Below, in pieces: positions 1-6,890 of a DNA stretch of 28,583 nucleotides (its first letter is position 1; every line of letters starts with the position of its first letter). The translations under genes were made by a program, and so were the position numbers. Under the pieces are notes generated by a model. It was not told the DNA's origin. It saw nothing but the letters and a program-made list of their open reading frames with translations, and did no database searches. This DNA is from an uncultured Bacilli bacterium (GTDB lineage: Bacteria; Bacillota_I; Bacilli_A; RF39; UBA660), in NCBI GenBank assembly GCA_934179675.1, contig CAKPQS010000017.1, forward strand, positions 1-28,583, read 5' to 3'.

Positions 1-713
1 ATGGTTATTTAATAGATAGTGGATTAAAAGATAGTACAGATTCTACTAAATCTTTATATAATTTATATATAGTAAGTGAAAATGAAATATTTGCACCAAG
101 TAGTTGTTCTTGGATGTTTGCAAATTTTGATAATTTAATTTTAATTAATTTAAATAACAATTTTAATACAATAAAAACAATATATATGGCATATATATTT
201 TATAAAGGCTCTTTATTATCTGCATTAGACTTATCTAATTTTAATACAACTAATGTAATAAATATGAGTGGTATGTTTACTGGATGCTCAAATATCGAAC
301 AATTAAATTTAAGTAATTTTGATACTTCAAATGTAACAACTATGGCAGATATGTTTTCCGGATGTTACTCGTTAACAAGTTTAGATTTAAGTAATTTTGA
401 TACTTCAAAATTGACAAGTATGTGGCATATGTTTTGTGGAGCTACCTCTTTAACTACATTAGAATTATCAAGTTTTAATACAATAAATGTAACTGACTGG
501 ACCATAGCTTTTTATGAGTGTACTAAAATTAATACAACTATAACTATTAGAAATGCAAGTATTACTGATTATGCTGAAATTTTTAGAGATGCAGCAACCG
601 ATCCAAATGCTAAAATAATCGTAAACTATACATCAGAAACAGAAACATTAGTTGATAAAATGATTGCAACAAAATCAAGTAATAGTAATATCATAAAAGG
701 AAAACAAATATAA
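1..713 (+). CDS. BspA/DUF285-like repeat surface protein, 5' end outside window
   Basis: The reading frame is open to the left edge (first full codon at 3), so this is the C-terminal part of a larger protein. The first residues, GYLIDSGLKDSTDSTKSLYN, match the region just before the repeats in the second BspA-like gene of this window, so the two are paralogs. About four 26-residue units follow with the pattern NVTxMxxMFxxCxSLxxLDLSNF, typical of the DUF285/BspA leucine-rich family of Firmicutes and Mollicutes surface proteins. A shared C-terminal tail (DAATDPNAKIIVNYTSETET) ends the protein. The likely role is extracellular binding or adhesion, which is family knowledge and not shown here. 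A strong terminator follows. The N-terminal anchor cannot be seen. Confidence 0.85.
   Translation, partial: GYLIDSGLKDSTDSTKSLYNLYIVSENEIFAPSSCSWMFANFDNLILINLNNNFNTIKTIYMAYIFYKGSLLSALDLSNFNTTNVINMSGMFTGCSNIEQLNLSNFDTSNVTTMADMFSGCYSLTSLDLSNFDTSKLTSMWHMFCGATSLTTLELSSFNTINVTDWTIAFYECTKINTTITIRNASITDYAEIFRDAATDPNAKIIVNYTSETETLVDKMIATKSSNSNIIKGKQI
588..647 (+). repeat. 60-bp exact direct repeat, copy 1 (BspA tail)
   Basis: Identical over 60 bases to 6682-6741 in the second BspA-like gene, including all wobble positions. The repeat units just upstream differ clearly between the two genes. This suggests recent duplication or gene conversion of the C-terminal tail. Confidence 0.9.
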
Positions 714-766
714 AAAAATAAAAAAGTAGTAATTTAGGAAATCTCATATATTTTTATATAACAATT

Positions 767-800
767 AAGGAAATTGTCTTAAGGACATTTTCCTTTTTTT
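767..800 (+). terminator. Rho-independent terminator after first BspA-like gene
   Basis: AAGGAAA at 767-773 pairs with TTTCCTT at 789-795 and TGTC with GACA inside, with one T-T mismatch and a 5-nt loop, followed by a T run to 800. Confidence 0.85.
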
Positions 801-837
801 AAAATAAAAATTATACCCAATTAAGGAAAAGTCTCAT

Positions 838-866
838 TTTACAAACCACTTAATAACTGCTATAGT
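838..866 (+). promoter_or_regulatory. Sigma-A-type promoter of the coiled-coil/STAS/sigma operon
   Basis: TTTACA at 838-843, a 17-nt spacer and TATAGT at 861-866. The expected start is near 873, just ahead of an AAAGGAGG (877-884). That ribosome binding site precedes a 4-codon ORF (ATG at 890, MIKI, stop). The real gene has its own AGGAGG at 928-933. The vegetative-type promoter fits a sigma gene expressed before septation. Confidence 0.7.
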
Positions 867-940
867 ACACTTTAAGAAAGGAGGTATATATGATAAAAAT
901 ATAATTAAATCAAAACAAAAAAATAGAAGGAGGTATGATA

Positions 941-2179
941 ATGATAATAATTTTTTTGTTTTTATTTCTAGTACTACCAGTAAGTGCTATGGAAATCGAT
1001 GTTAATTATAGATGGTATAAGTATAAAGATAGTAGTTATATGAGTTTAGAAGAAAGTAAAAATATTAAAGGATATATTGATTATAACGATTCAATAATTG
1101 ATGAATATTTTGATATTAATGATTATCAAAAAATACAAGGAAGATATATTTATATTTATAATAATACAGAAGAACAAGTAAATAATATTGAAAATATAAA
1201 TATTTATAGTAATAAAAAAATAATAGATTATAAAGAACAATCTACTAATCAAAAAAGTATATCTTCCAAAGAATTTATAATACTTGATTTAAAATCAAAA
1301 CAATACCTAAAAGATATTGAAATTGAAATAAATTATGAAGGCGGTGAATTATTAGTTACATTTTCTGATACAAAATTAAATGATACAAAACTAGCATATG
1401 AAACAATTAATCAAAGTGGCAAATATAAATTTTATCACTTAAAAAATCATCAAGAAATTAAATATAAAACATACTATAATAGAATAAACGGAAATTACGC
1501 TAAAGAAAGTTATGATGATTATATATATAAAGACTTAAATGACTATAAAATAAATTATTTCCTTTATAAAAAAACTATAGACAAAAATAATATGCAAATA
1601 TTAGATATTATAGATACCAATTATATATTTTTAAAATATGAAGGAAATATTGACTTTAATAAAAACGGAAAATATAAAATAAAACTTATATTTACAGAAT
1701 GTGAAAAAAATATAGAAATTATAGTTGATATAAAAGATAATAAAGAAATAGAAAAATTAAAAACAGAAAAAATAAAATTAGAAGATAAAATAAAAAAATT
1801 AAAAAATAATATAAAATTGAAAAATAAACAAATAAAAAAATATGAAAATGAAATACTTGATTATAAAGAACAAATAATAGATATTAATAAAATAAAAAAT
1901 GAATTAAATATAAATAAAAAAATATATGAAAAGAATAAAATAAATTATCAAAAAATAGTAAATCAAAAAAATAAATGTTTTAATACCTTAAATGATTATA
2001 AAAATATAATAGACTATTTAGATAATAAATATACAAATGATAAAGAATATTATGAAAGATACATAAAAAAATTAGAATACGTTATTGATGAAAAAAATCA
2101 CGATTTTTGGAACATTAAAAAAAGTTCTATTTTTGTCGGATTTATAACAAATCGTCAAAAAAGTGGTAAAGTAAAATAG
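941..2179 (+). CDS. Secreted or membrane-anchored coiled-coil protein of unknown function
   Basis: I do not recognise the family. The start at 941 is chosen because AGGAGG (928-933) is 7 nt upstream; the in-frame ATG at 935 is too close. The 412-aa product opens with a hydrophobic signal (IIIFLFLFLVLPVSA) and a plausible signal peptidase site after VSA. A Tyr/Asn/Lys-rich region to about residue 265 follows, then a long heptad-like Lys/Glu/Ile/Asn coiled coil from about 266 to 395 and a short basic tail. It is the first gene of an operon with the STAS protein and the sigma factor; its TAG overlaps the next gene's ribosome binding site. That position hints at a role in early sporulation at the cell surface or septum, but this is inference from context only. 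Confidence 0.75.
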   Translation: MIIIFLFLFLVLPVSAMEIDVNYRWYKYKDSSYMSLEESKNIKGYIDYNDSIIDEYFDINDYQKIQGRYIYIYNNTEEQVNNIENINIYSNKKIIDYKEQSTNQKSISSKEFIILDLKSKQYLKDIEIEINYEGGELLVTFSDTKLNDTKLAYETINQSGKYKFYHLKNHQEIKYKTYYNRINGNYAKESYDDYIYKDLNDYKINYFLYKKTIDKNNMQILDIIDTNYIFLKYEGNIDFNKNGKYKIKLIFTECEKNIEIIVDIKDNKEIEKLKTEKIKLEDKIKKLKNNIKLKNKQIKKYENEILDYKEQIIDINKIKNELNINKKIYEKNKINYQKIVNQKNKCFNTLNDYKNIIDYLDNKYTNDKEYYERYIKKLEYVIDEKNHDFWNIKKSSIFVGFITNRQKSGKVK

Positions 2180-2188
2180 GTGGTCAAA

Positions 2189-2407
2189 ATGCTAATTATT
2201 GATACATCATTTAAGAAAGGAATTTTACTAATATCAATAGGAGGTGATTTAGTTAAAGAAACAGTAAATGATCTAAATAGTATAATAAAATTAATTCAAA
2301 ACAATGGTTTTTCTAATGTTTTAATAGAAACGAACGCTAAATATGATAAATACGGATTAAAAAAAATAGAATATTTAGGAAAACAAAAAAATGTAATAAT
2401 TGTATAG
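2189..2407 (+). CDS. Short STAS-like protein, possible degenerate SpoIIAA anti-anti-sigma factor
   Basis: ATG at 2189 is preferred over GTG at 2180, because AGGTGG (2178-2183) lies 5 nt upstream of it. The product is 72 aa; SpoIIAA is about 115. The pattern GILLISIGGDLVKETVNDL, then a helix, then GFSNVLIET fits the first strands and helix of a STAS domain. In SpoIIAA this would be followed by a D-S-S-G-L motif with the phosphorylated serine. Here the matching stretch reads YDKYGLKKI: the Asp, Gly and Leu fit but the serines are replaced by Lys and Tyr. No anti-sigma kinase SpoIIAB lies between it and the sigma gene, where it usually sits. The assignment rests on local fold resemblance and synteny, so it is tentative. 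Confidence 0.5.
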   Translation: MLIIDTSFKKGILLISIGGDLVKETVNDLNSIIKLIQNNGFSNVLIETNAKYDKYGLKKIEYLGKQKNVIIV

Positions 2408-2420
2408 GAGGGATAAAAAT

Positions 2421-3056
2421 ATAAATAATATTATATATGAATATATGCCATATGTTAAGTCATTAGCAAAAAAGTTTTCTTTTTATAAAAATAAAGATGA
2501 TTTATATCAAGCAGGTTATATGGGACTTATAATGGCATACAAAAATTTTGATCCATCATTTAATGTAAAATTTTCAACGTATGCATATTCATATATATTA
2601 GGTGAAATGAAAAAGATCATAAATGATAATAATTTAAAATATAGTAAAGAATTACTTTCATTAAAATATAAAATAGATAAAGTAAGTATTTTGCTCACTC
2701 AAAAATTAATGCGAATTCCAACAAAAAAAGAAATAATAGAATTTTTAAATATAACAGACTATGAATATGAAGAAGTAATGCAAATGGAAAATACAGTAAG
2801 TTTAGATTCTATTGTTGGTGAAGATTTACAACTATATGAAGTAATAAGCGATAAAAATATAGATTATTCTTCTTTAGTAGCTTTAAAAGAAGAATTAAGA
2901 AAATTAACTAAAGAAGAAAAAGAATTAATTAACAGTAGATATATCTATGGTTTTGCTCAAAGAGAAATTGCTGATAATTTAAAAACAAACCAAGTTGATA
3001 TATCAAGAAAAGAAAAGAAAATATTACAAAAATTGAAAGTTAACCTAAAATCCTAG
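2421..3056 (+). CDS. sigF: Sporulation sigma factor, SigF/SigG type
   Basis: A sigma-70 family protein that directs RNA polymerase to forespore promoters. Region 2 reads EYMPYVKSLAKKF...DDLYQAGYMGLIMAYKNFD and KFSTYAYSYILGEMKKII. Region 4.2 is REIADNLKTNQVDISRKEKKIL, close to the QVxVSRLEKKIL of SigF and SigG. Synteny upstream of spoVAC-AD-AE favours SigF; SigG is not excluded. The start is uncertain: AGGAGG at 2406-2411 is followed 9 nt later by an in-frame ATA at 2421. The first in-frame ATG (2445) would cut into region 2.1, and the in-frame TTG at 2400 lies before the AGGAGG and has no site of its own. An ATA start or a base error is possible. The reading frame overlaps the end of the STAS gene if TTG 2400 is used. 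A terminator follows at once. Confidence 0.85.
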   Translation: MNNIIYEYMPYVKSLAKKFSFYKNKDDLYQAGYMGLIMAYKNFDPSFNVKFSTYAYSYILGEMKKIINDNNLKYSKELLSLKYKIDKVSILLTQKLMRIPTKKEIIEFLNITDYEYEEVMQMENTVSLDSIVGEDLQLYEVISDKNIDYSSLVALKEELRKLTKEEKELINSRYIYGFAQREIADNLKTNQVDISRKEKKILQKLKVNLKS

Positions 3057-3075
3057 TCATTTCTAGGATTTTTTT
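3047..3075 (+). terminator. Terminator of the sigma operon
   Basis: A perfect 10-bp stem, AAAATCCTAG (3047-3056) with CTAGGATTTT (3063-3072), a 6-nt loop and a T run to 3075. The sigma stop codon lies inside the stem. It separates the sigma gene from spoVAC. Confidence 0.9.
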
Positions 3076-3104
3076 GTATGAAAAAAAATAATAATACCAT
3101 AATA
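3075..3104 (+). promoter_or_regulatory. Candidate forespore (SigG-type) promoter of spoVAC-AD-AE
   Basis: TGTATG at 3075-3080 and CATAATA at 3098-3104 with a 17-nt gap fit the SigG consensus (GNATR and CATNNTA). In B. subtilis the spoVA operon is under SigG. The Shine-Dalgarno starts only about 6 nt after the -10. Confidence 0.55.
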
Positions 3105-3120
3105 CTATTAGGAGGAAATT

Positions 3121-3561
3121 ATGGATAGTAAAAAATATCAGGAAATTGTTGATAGATATGAAATAAAAGAAAATAGATTAAAAAATAGTATAATAGCATT
3201 TTTAGTAGGTGGATTAATGGGAATGATTGGTAATTTACTTGTTGATTTTTATTCCTATATATTTGATATACCATCTAAAATAGCGTCCACATATATGATA
3301 ATTACATTAATATTTATTGGATGTTTATTAACATGTTTAGGCATTTTTGATAAAATGGTTAGTTTTGCTAAAAGTGGTTTATTAATACCTATAACAGGTT
3401 TTGCACATTCATTACAAAGTGCTGCTTTAGAATATAAAAAAGAAGGATTAATAACAGGAATAGGTGCCAATATATTTAAATTAGCAGGTACAGTAATATT
3501 ATTTGGTATTGTTTCAGCTTATGTATTTGGAATTGTAAGAGCTTTAATATTTGGAGGTTAA
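3121..3561 (+). CDS. spoVAC: Stage V sporulation protein AC, dipicolinate channel subunit
   Basis: SpoVAC is an inner-membrane component of the spore channel that moves Ca-dipicolinic acid during spore formation and germination. The 146-aa length fits the family (about 150). Hydrophobic segments lie near residues 22-45, 55-75 and 118-143. Family-like stretches are GLLIPITGFAHSLQSAALEYKKEGLITGIGANIFKLAG and the short charged N-terminus. GGAGG at 3111-3115 precedes the ATG by 5 nt. It is the first gene of a three-gene operon, with its stop codon 1 nt from the spoVAD ATG. SpoVAA, SpoVAB, SpoVAEA and SpoVAF are absent, as in many clostridia that keep only AC-AD-AE. Confidence 0.93.
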   Translation: MDSKKYQEIVDRYEIKENRLKNSIIAFLVGGLMGMIGNLLVDFYSYIFDIPSKIASTYMIITLIFIGCLLTCLGIFDKMVSFAKSGLLIPITGFAHSLQSAALEYKKEGLITGIGANIFKLAGTVILFGIVSAYVFGIVRALIFGG

Positions 3562-3562
3562 A

Positions 3563-4549
3563 ATGACACAAAAATATGAAAATGTATATTTATTAGAAAC
3601 AGCTGTAATAACAGGTCCTTATGAAAAAAAGGGACCTTTAGCAAAATATTTTGATTATAGTTATGATGATTTATATTTTGGTGAAAAAACATGGGAACAA
3701 GCAGAAATGTTAATTCTTGAAAAAAGTGTTAATGTATTATTATCTAAAATTGGTATGAAAAAAAATAATATAGATTTATTTATTTCTGGTGATTTATTAA
3801 ATCAATTAATTAGTTCTAATGTGGTAGCATCAAGAATTAAGATACCTTTTTTAGGTATATATAATGCTTGTGCTTCTGGAATAGAAGGATTAATTATTGG
3901 TTCAAATATGATTGAACAAGGATGTAAAAATATTATTTGTAGTGTATCATCACATAACAATAGTGCTGAAAAACAGTTTAGGAATCCTGTTGAATATGGT
4001 GGTCCAAAACCAAAGTGTTCAACATTTACAGTAACAGGTGGTATTAGTGCTTTAATAAGTTCAACTAAAAGTAATATTAAAATAGAATCTTCTACTATTG
4101 GTATAGTATCAGATATGAATCAAAAGGATGCTTACAATATGGGCGCTGTTATGGCGAGTGCTGCTGGTGATACTATTTATAAACATTTATGTGATACAAA
4201 TAGGAATATTGATTATTATGATATGGTATTTACAGGTGATTTAGGAGTAATTGGTAAAAAGATATTAAAAGATTATTTAAAGGAAGCATATAATGTTGTT
4301 TTAAAAAATTATGATGATACAGCTTGTATGATTTATGATTTAAATAATCAAGATGTTTATTCTGGTGGTAGTGGTCCTGCTTGTGTTATGTCTGTTTTAT
4401 ATAGTTATATTGTTAAAAAAATGAAGGAAGGTAAATGGAGAAGGGTATTAATTGTTGGTACTGGTTCATTACATAATACAACTCTTGTTAATCAAAAATT
4501 ATCTATTCCTTCGATTGCTCATGCTATTAGTTTGGAGGTTATAAAATGA
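3563..4549 (+). CDS. spoVAD: Stage V sporulation protein AD, dipicolinate-binding protein
   Basis: SpoVAD has a thiolase-like fold and binds dipicolinic acid for uptake into the forespore. The 328-aa length matches the family (about 338). Recognisable parts are the N-terminal ETAVITGPYEKKGPL, the thiolase-like Cys region IYNACASGIEGLIIG, the conserved SSHNNSAEKQFRNPVEYGG block, and the C-terminal SGGSGPACVMSV and LIVGTGSLHNTT. ATG 3563 is chosen because GGAGG (3553-3557) lies 5 nt before it; the upstream in-frame TTG at 3551 falls before the site. It overlaps spoVAE by an ATGA at 4546-4549, so translation is probably coupled. Confidence 0.95.
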   Translation: MTQKYENVYLLETAVITGPYEKKGPLAKYFDYSYDDLYFGEKTWEQAEMLILEKSVNVLLSKIGMKKNNIDLFISGDLLNQLISSNVVASRIKIPFLGIYNACASGIEGLIIGSNMIEQGCKNIICSVSSHNNSAEKQFRNPVEYGGPKPKCSTFTVTGGISALISSTKSNIKIESSTIGIVSDMNQKDAYNMGAVMASAAGDTIYKHLCDTNRNIDYYDMVFTGDLGVIGKKILKDYLKEAYNVVLKNYDDTACMIYDLNNQDVYSGGSGPACVMSVLYSYIVKKMKEGKWRRVLIVGTGSLHNTTLVNQKLSIPSIAHAISLEVIK

Positions 4550-4896
4550 TTTATTTAAATGCTTTTATATTTTGCGGTTTAATATGTTTAATAGGTCAAA
4601 TTATTCTTGATAATACAAGACTTACTCCTGGTCATATTACTTCTATTTTTGTTTGTATTGGTGCTTTTTTAGATTCTTTTGGTTTATATGATAAGTTTAT
4701 TATTTGGGCTGGTGGTGGAGCAAGTGTTCCTATTACTAGTTTTGGTCATTTACTTATTCATGGTGCTTTAAGTGAATTTAATGAAGCTGGTATTATGGGC
4801 TTATTTATGGGGATGCTTGATTTAGCGCAATCTGGTATTGTTTCTGCTATTATTATTTCTTTTATTTTTACTTTATTTTTTAAACCAATTGATTAG
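4546..4896 (+). CDS. spoVAE: Stage V sporulation protein AE (SpoVAEB type), channel subunit
   Basis: A small integral membrane subunit of the dipicolinate channel. The 116-aa length is standard. Family marks are NAFIFCGLICLIGQIILDNTRLTPGHI near the start and GGASVPITSFGHLLIHGAL in the middle, followed by a hydrophobic C-terminal segment. Translation starts in an ATGA overlap with spoVAD, whose last codons carry a GGAGG at 4534-4538. A terminator overlaps its stop codon, closing the operon. Confidence 0.94.
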   Translation: MIYLNAFIFCGLICLIGQIILDNTRLTPGHITSIFVCIGAFLDSFGLYDKFIIWAGGGASVPITSFGHLLIHGALSEFNEAGIMGLFMGMLDLAQSGIVSAIIISFIFTLFFKPID

Positions 4897-4920
4897 AAAG
4901 TAATAAAACTTTCTTTTTTT
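4895..4920 (+). terminator. Terminator of spoVA operon
   Basis: AGAAAGT (4895-4901) pairs with ACTTTCT (4908-4914) around a 6-nt loop, followed by T residues to 4920. Confidence 0.8.
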
Positions 4921-4941
4921 ATTGTATTTTAATAATAAATA

Positions 4942-4970
4942 TTGTAAAATTATTATAAGGTAGATATTTA
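4942..4970 (+). promoter_or_regulatory. Weak candidate promoter of the second BspA-like gene
   Basis: TTGTAA (4942-4947), 17 nt, TATTTA (4965-4970). The -10 is poor, but the gene sits between two terminators and needs its own promoter. Confidence 0.3.
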
Positions 4971-4995
4971 AGATAGTTTATTTAAGGAGTCATTT

Positions 4996-6807
4996 ATGAA
5001 AAATAAAAAGATTTATATTTTGATAGTTTTAGTAGTTATTTGTATGATAGGTTTAATAGTGGGAAGTGTTGCTTATTATCAAAAAATAGTAAGTGGTTCT
5101 TTAACTACTAATACTGGTAAAGCTATATTTGTTTTAAAGGATTCAGATGGTACGGTATGGAGTAATAAGGTTATTGAACTTGGGGAAGTAAATCCTGGTG
5201 ATAGTGGATCGTTTGACATTGTTATGGATGCTAGTGGCTCTGATGTTGATATGTATGCAACACTAGAGCTTGAGAGAAATAATTTGCCTACTAATTTAAA
5301 GTTTTATACAAATCCAGATCATAAAAGTCAGTTAAATAAAAGGTATACTTTATTAGAGAAAACAGGTAATACTGTTTCATCATTTACTGTATATTGGTAC
5401 TGGAATCCTTATGTTGATGATCTAGAAGATAGTAAATATATTAATAAGAGTTTAAATGTTACCATTAAGGTAAATGCGATTCAAATAAGTGAGTATGCAA
5501 CTATGAAGAATGGATATAGTACTGATTCTAGTGCAAATGGTGGAACAGAATTTTGGAATAATAATTATAAACCTTATATAAGAACGATTGACTTTAGTAA
5601 TGATTTAAGTAATTTACCAAATACTTGTACTGAAGAAAATTTATGTTGGGATATATCTGAAAGTTCAACTCAAAAAAATAAGGTTTATGGTTATCTAGTT
5701 GATACAGGATTAAAAGATGACACTGATAATACCAAATCTTTATATGATTTGTATATAGTAAGTGAAGCACCAATATTTGCACCTTCTAATTGTGAACAGT
5801 TATTCGGTTACTTTAAAAAACTTATACAAATTAATTTTAATGATAATTTTAATACTACAAATGTAACAAATATGTTCCAAATATTTGTTAAATGTTCATC
5901 CTTAACAAATTTAGATTTAAGTAATTTCAATACATCAAATGTAACAAATATGTATGGTATGTTTGTTGTATGTTCATCATTAACAAGTTTGAATTTAAGT
6001 AGTTTTAACACGGAAAATGTAACAGATATGATGACGATGTTTTCTAACTGTTCATCTTTAACAAGTTTAGATATAAGTAGTTTTAATACGGCAAATGTAA
6101 CAGATATGCATAATATGTTTTATAAATGTTCATCTTTAACTAGTTTAAATTTAAGTAATTTTAATACGGCAAATGTACCAGATATGTCTTATATGTTTTC
6201 TCATTGTTCATCCTTAACAACATTAGATTTAAGTAGTTTTAATACGTCAAATGTAACAAATATGCGCGAGATGTTTTATAACTGTAAATCTTTAATAAAT
6301 TTAGATTTAAGTAGTTTTAATACGGCAAATATAACAAATATGTATGAAATGTTTTATAGATGTGAATCCTTAACAAGTTTAGATTTAAGTAAATTTAATA
6401 CTGTAAATGTAACTAATATGAGCCAAATGTTTCAATATTGTTCATCTTTAAAAAATTTAGATTTAAGTAATTTTAATACAGCAAATGTAACAGATATGAG
6501 TGGAATGTTTTATAGTTGTTTATCTTTAGAGAAACTTAATTTAAGTAATTTTGATACATCAAAAGTAGAGATTTATTACCAATACCGTTCTGCTATCTTT
6601 GAAAAATGCACAAAATTACAAACAGAGATTACAATTATGAATCCAAATGTAACTGAGGAAAACTATAAAAACATGTTTCTTGATGCAGCAACCGATCCAA
6701 ATGCTAAAATAATCGTAAACTATACATCAGAAACAGAAACACTAGTTGATAATATGATTAAAACTAAATCATCTAACAGTAATGTAGTTAAAGGAATTCT
6801 AAAATAA
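4996..6807 (+). CDS. BspA/DUF285-like repeat protein with N-terminal membrane anchor
   Basis: A 603-aa surface protein. Residues 5-27 form a signal or anchor helix (IYILIVLVVICMIGLIVGSVAYY). Residues about 30-160 look like a beta-sandwich of the kind seen in TasA/camelysin-like proteins (LGEVNPGDSGSFDIVMDASG), a tentative match. From about 287 to 520 there are nine 26-residue repeats (78-bp period, 5854-6555) with the pattern NVTxMxxMFxxCSSLTxLDLSxFN, the BspA/DUF285 signature. The tail shares DAATDPNAKIIVNYTSETET with the first BspA-like gene. AAGGAG at 4984-4989 precedes the ATG. The likely role is cell-surface interaction with host or other bacteria; repeat number could change by recombination. 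Flanking terminators make it a single-gene unit. Confidence 0.88.
   Translation: MKNKKIYILIVLVVICMIGLIVGSVAYYQKIVSGSLTTNTGKAIFVLKDSDGTVWSNKVIELGEVNPGDSGSFDIVMDASGSDVDMYATLELERNNLPTNLKFYTNPDHKSQLNKRYTLLEKTGNTVSSFTVYWYWNPYVDDLEDSKYINKSLNVTIKVNAIQISEYATMKNGYSTDSSANGGTEFWNNNYKPYIRTIDFSNDLSNLPNTCTEENLCWDISESSTQKNKVYGYLVDTGLKDDTDNTKSLYDLYIVSEAPIFAPSNCEQLFGYFKKLIQINFNDNFNTTNVTNMFQIFVKCSSLTNLDLSNFNTSNVTNMYGMFVVCSSLTSLNLSSFNTENVTDMMTMFSNCSSLTSLDISSFNTANVTDMHNMFYKCSSLTSLNLSNFNTANVPDMSYMFSHCSSLTTLDLSSFNTSNVTNMREMFYNCKSLINLDLSSFNTANITNMYEMFYRCESLTSLDLSKFNTVNVTNMSQMFQYCSSLKNLDLSNFNTANVTDMSGMFYSCLSLEKLNLSNFDTSKVEIYYQYRSAIFEKCTKLQTEITIMNPNVTEENYKNMFLDAATDPNAKIIVNYTSETETLVDNMIKTKSSNSNVVKGILK
5854..6555 (+). 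repeat. Nine 78-bp coding tandem repeats (DUF285 units)
   Basis: Successive repeat ATGs at 5872, 5950 and 6028 show an exact 78-bp period. Many units share the DNA core TTTAAGTAGTTTTAATACGG with wobble changes. The array encodes the BspA-type leucine-rich region. Confidence 0.85.
6682..6741 (+). repeat. 60-bp exact direct repeat, copy 2 (BspA tail)
   Basis: Same 60 bases as 588-647. After one C/T difference the match continues for another 9 bases. Confidence 0.9.
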
Positions 6808-6812
6808 ATAAT

Positions 6813-6854
6813 AAAAAGGTTTTTATAAACAATTAAATAAAAGCCTTTTTTTTT
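6813..6854 (+). terminator. Terminator of second BspA-like gene
   Basis: A 14-bp stem from 6813-6826 and 6837-6850 with one G-T wobble and a 10-nt loop, followed by a T run to 6854. Confidence 0.85.
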
Positions 6855-6890
6855 AAACAAATTTATGTTATCATAAATATGGTGAGAAAA

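Noticed and set aside
5854..6555. Regular 78-bp repeats that could suggest a CRISPR-like array
   Set aside because: The repeats are coding, in frame and contiguous without unique spacers; they are DUF285 units.
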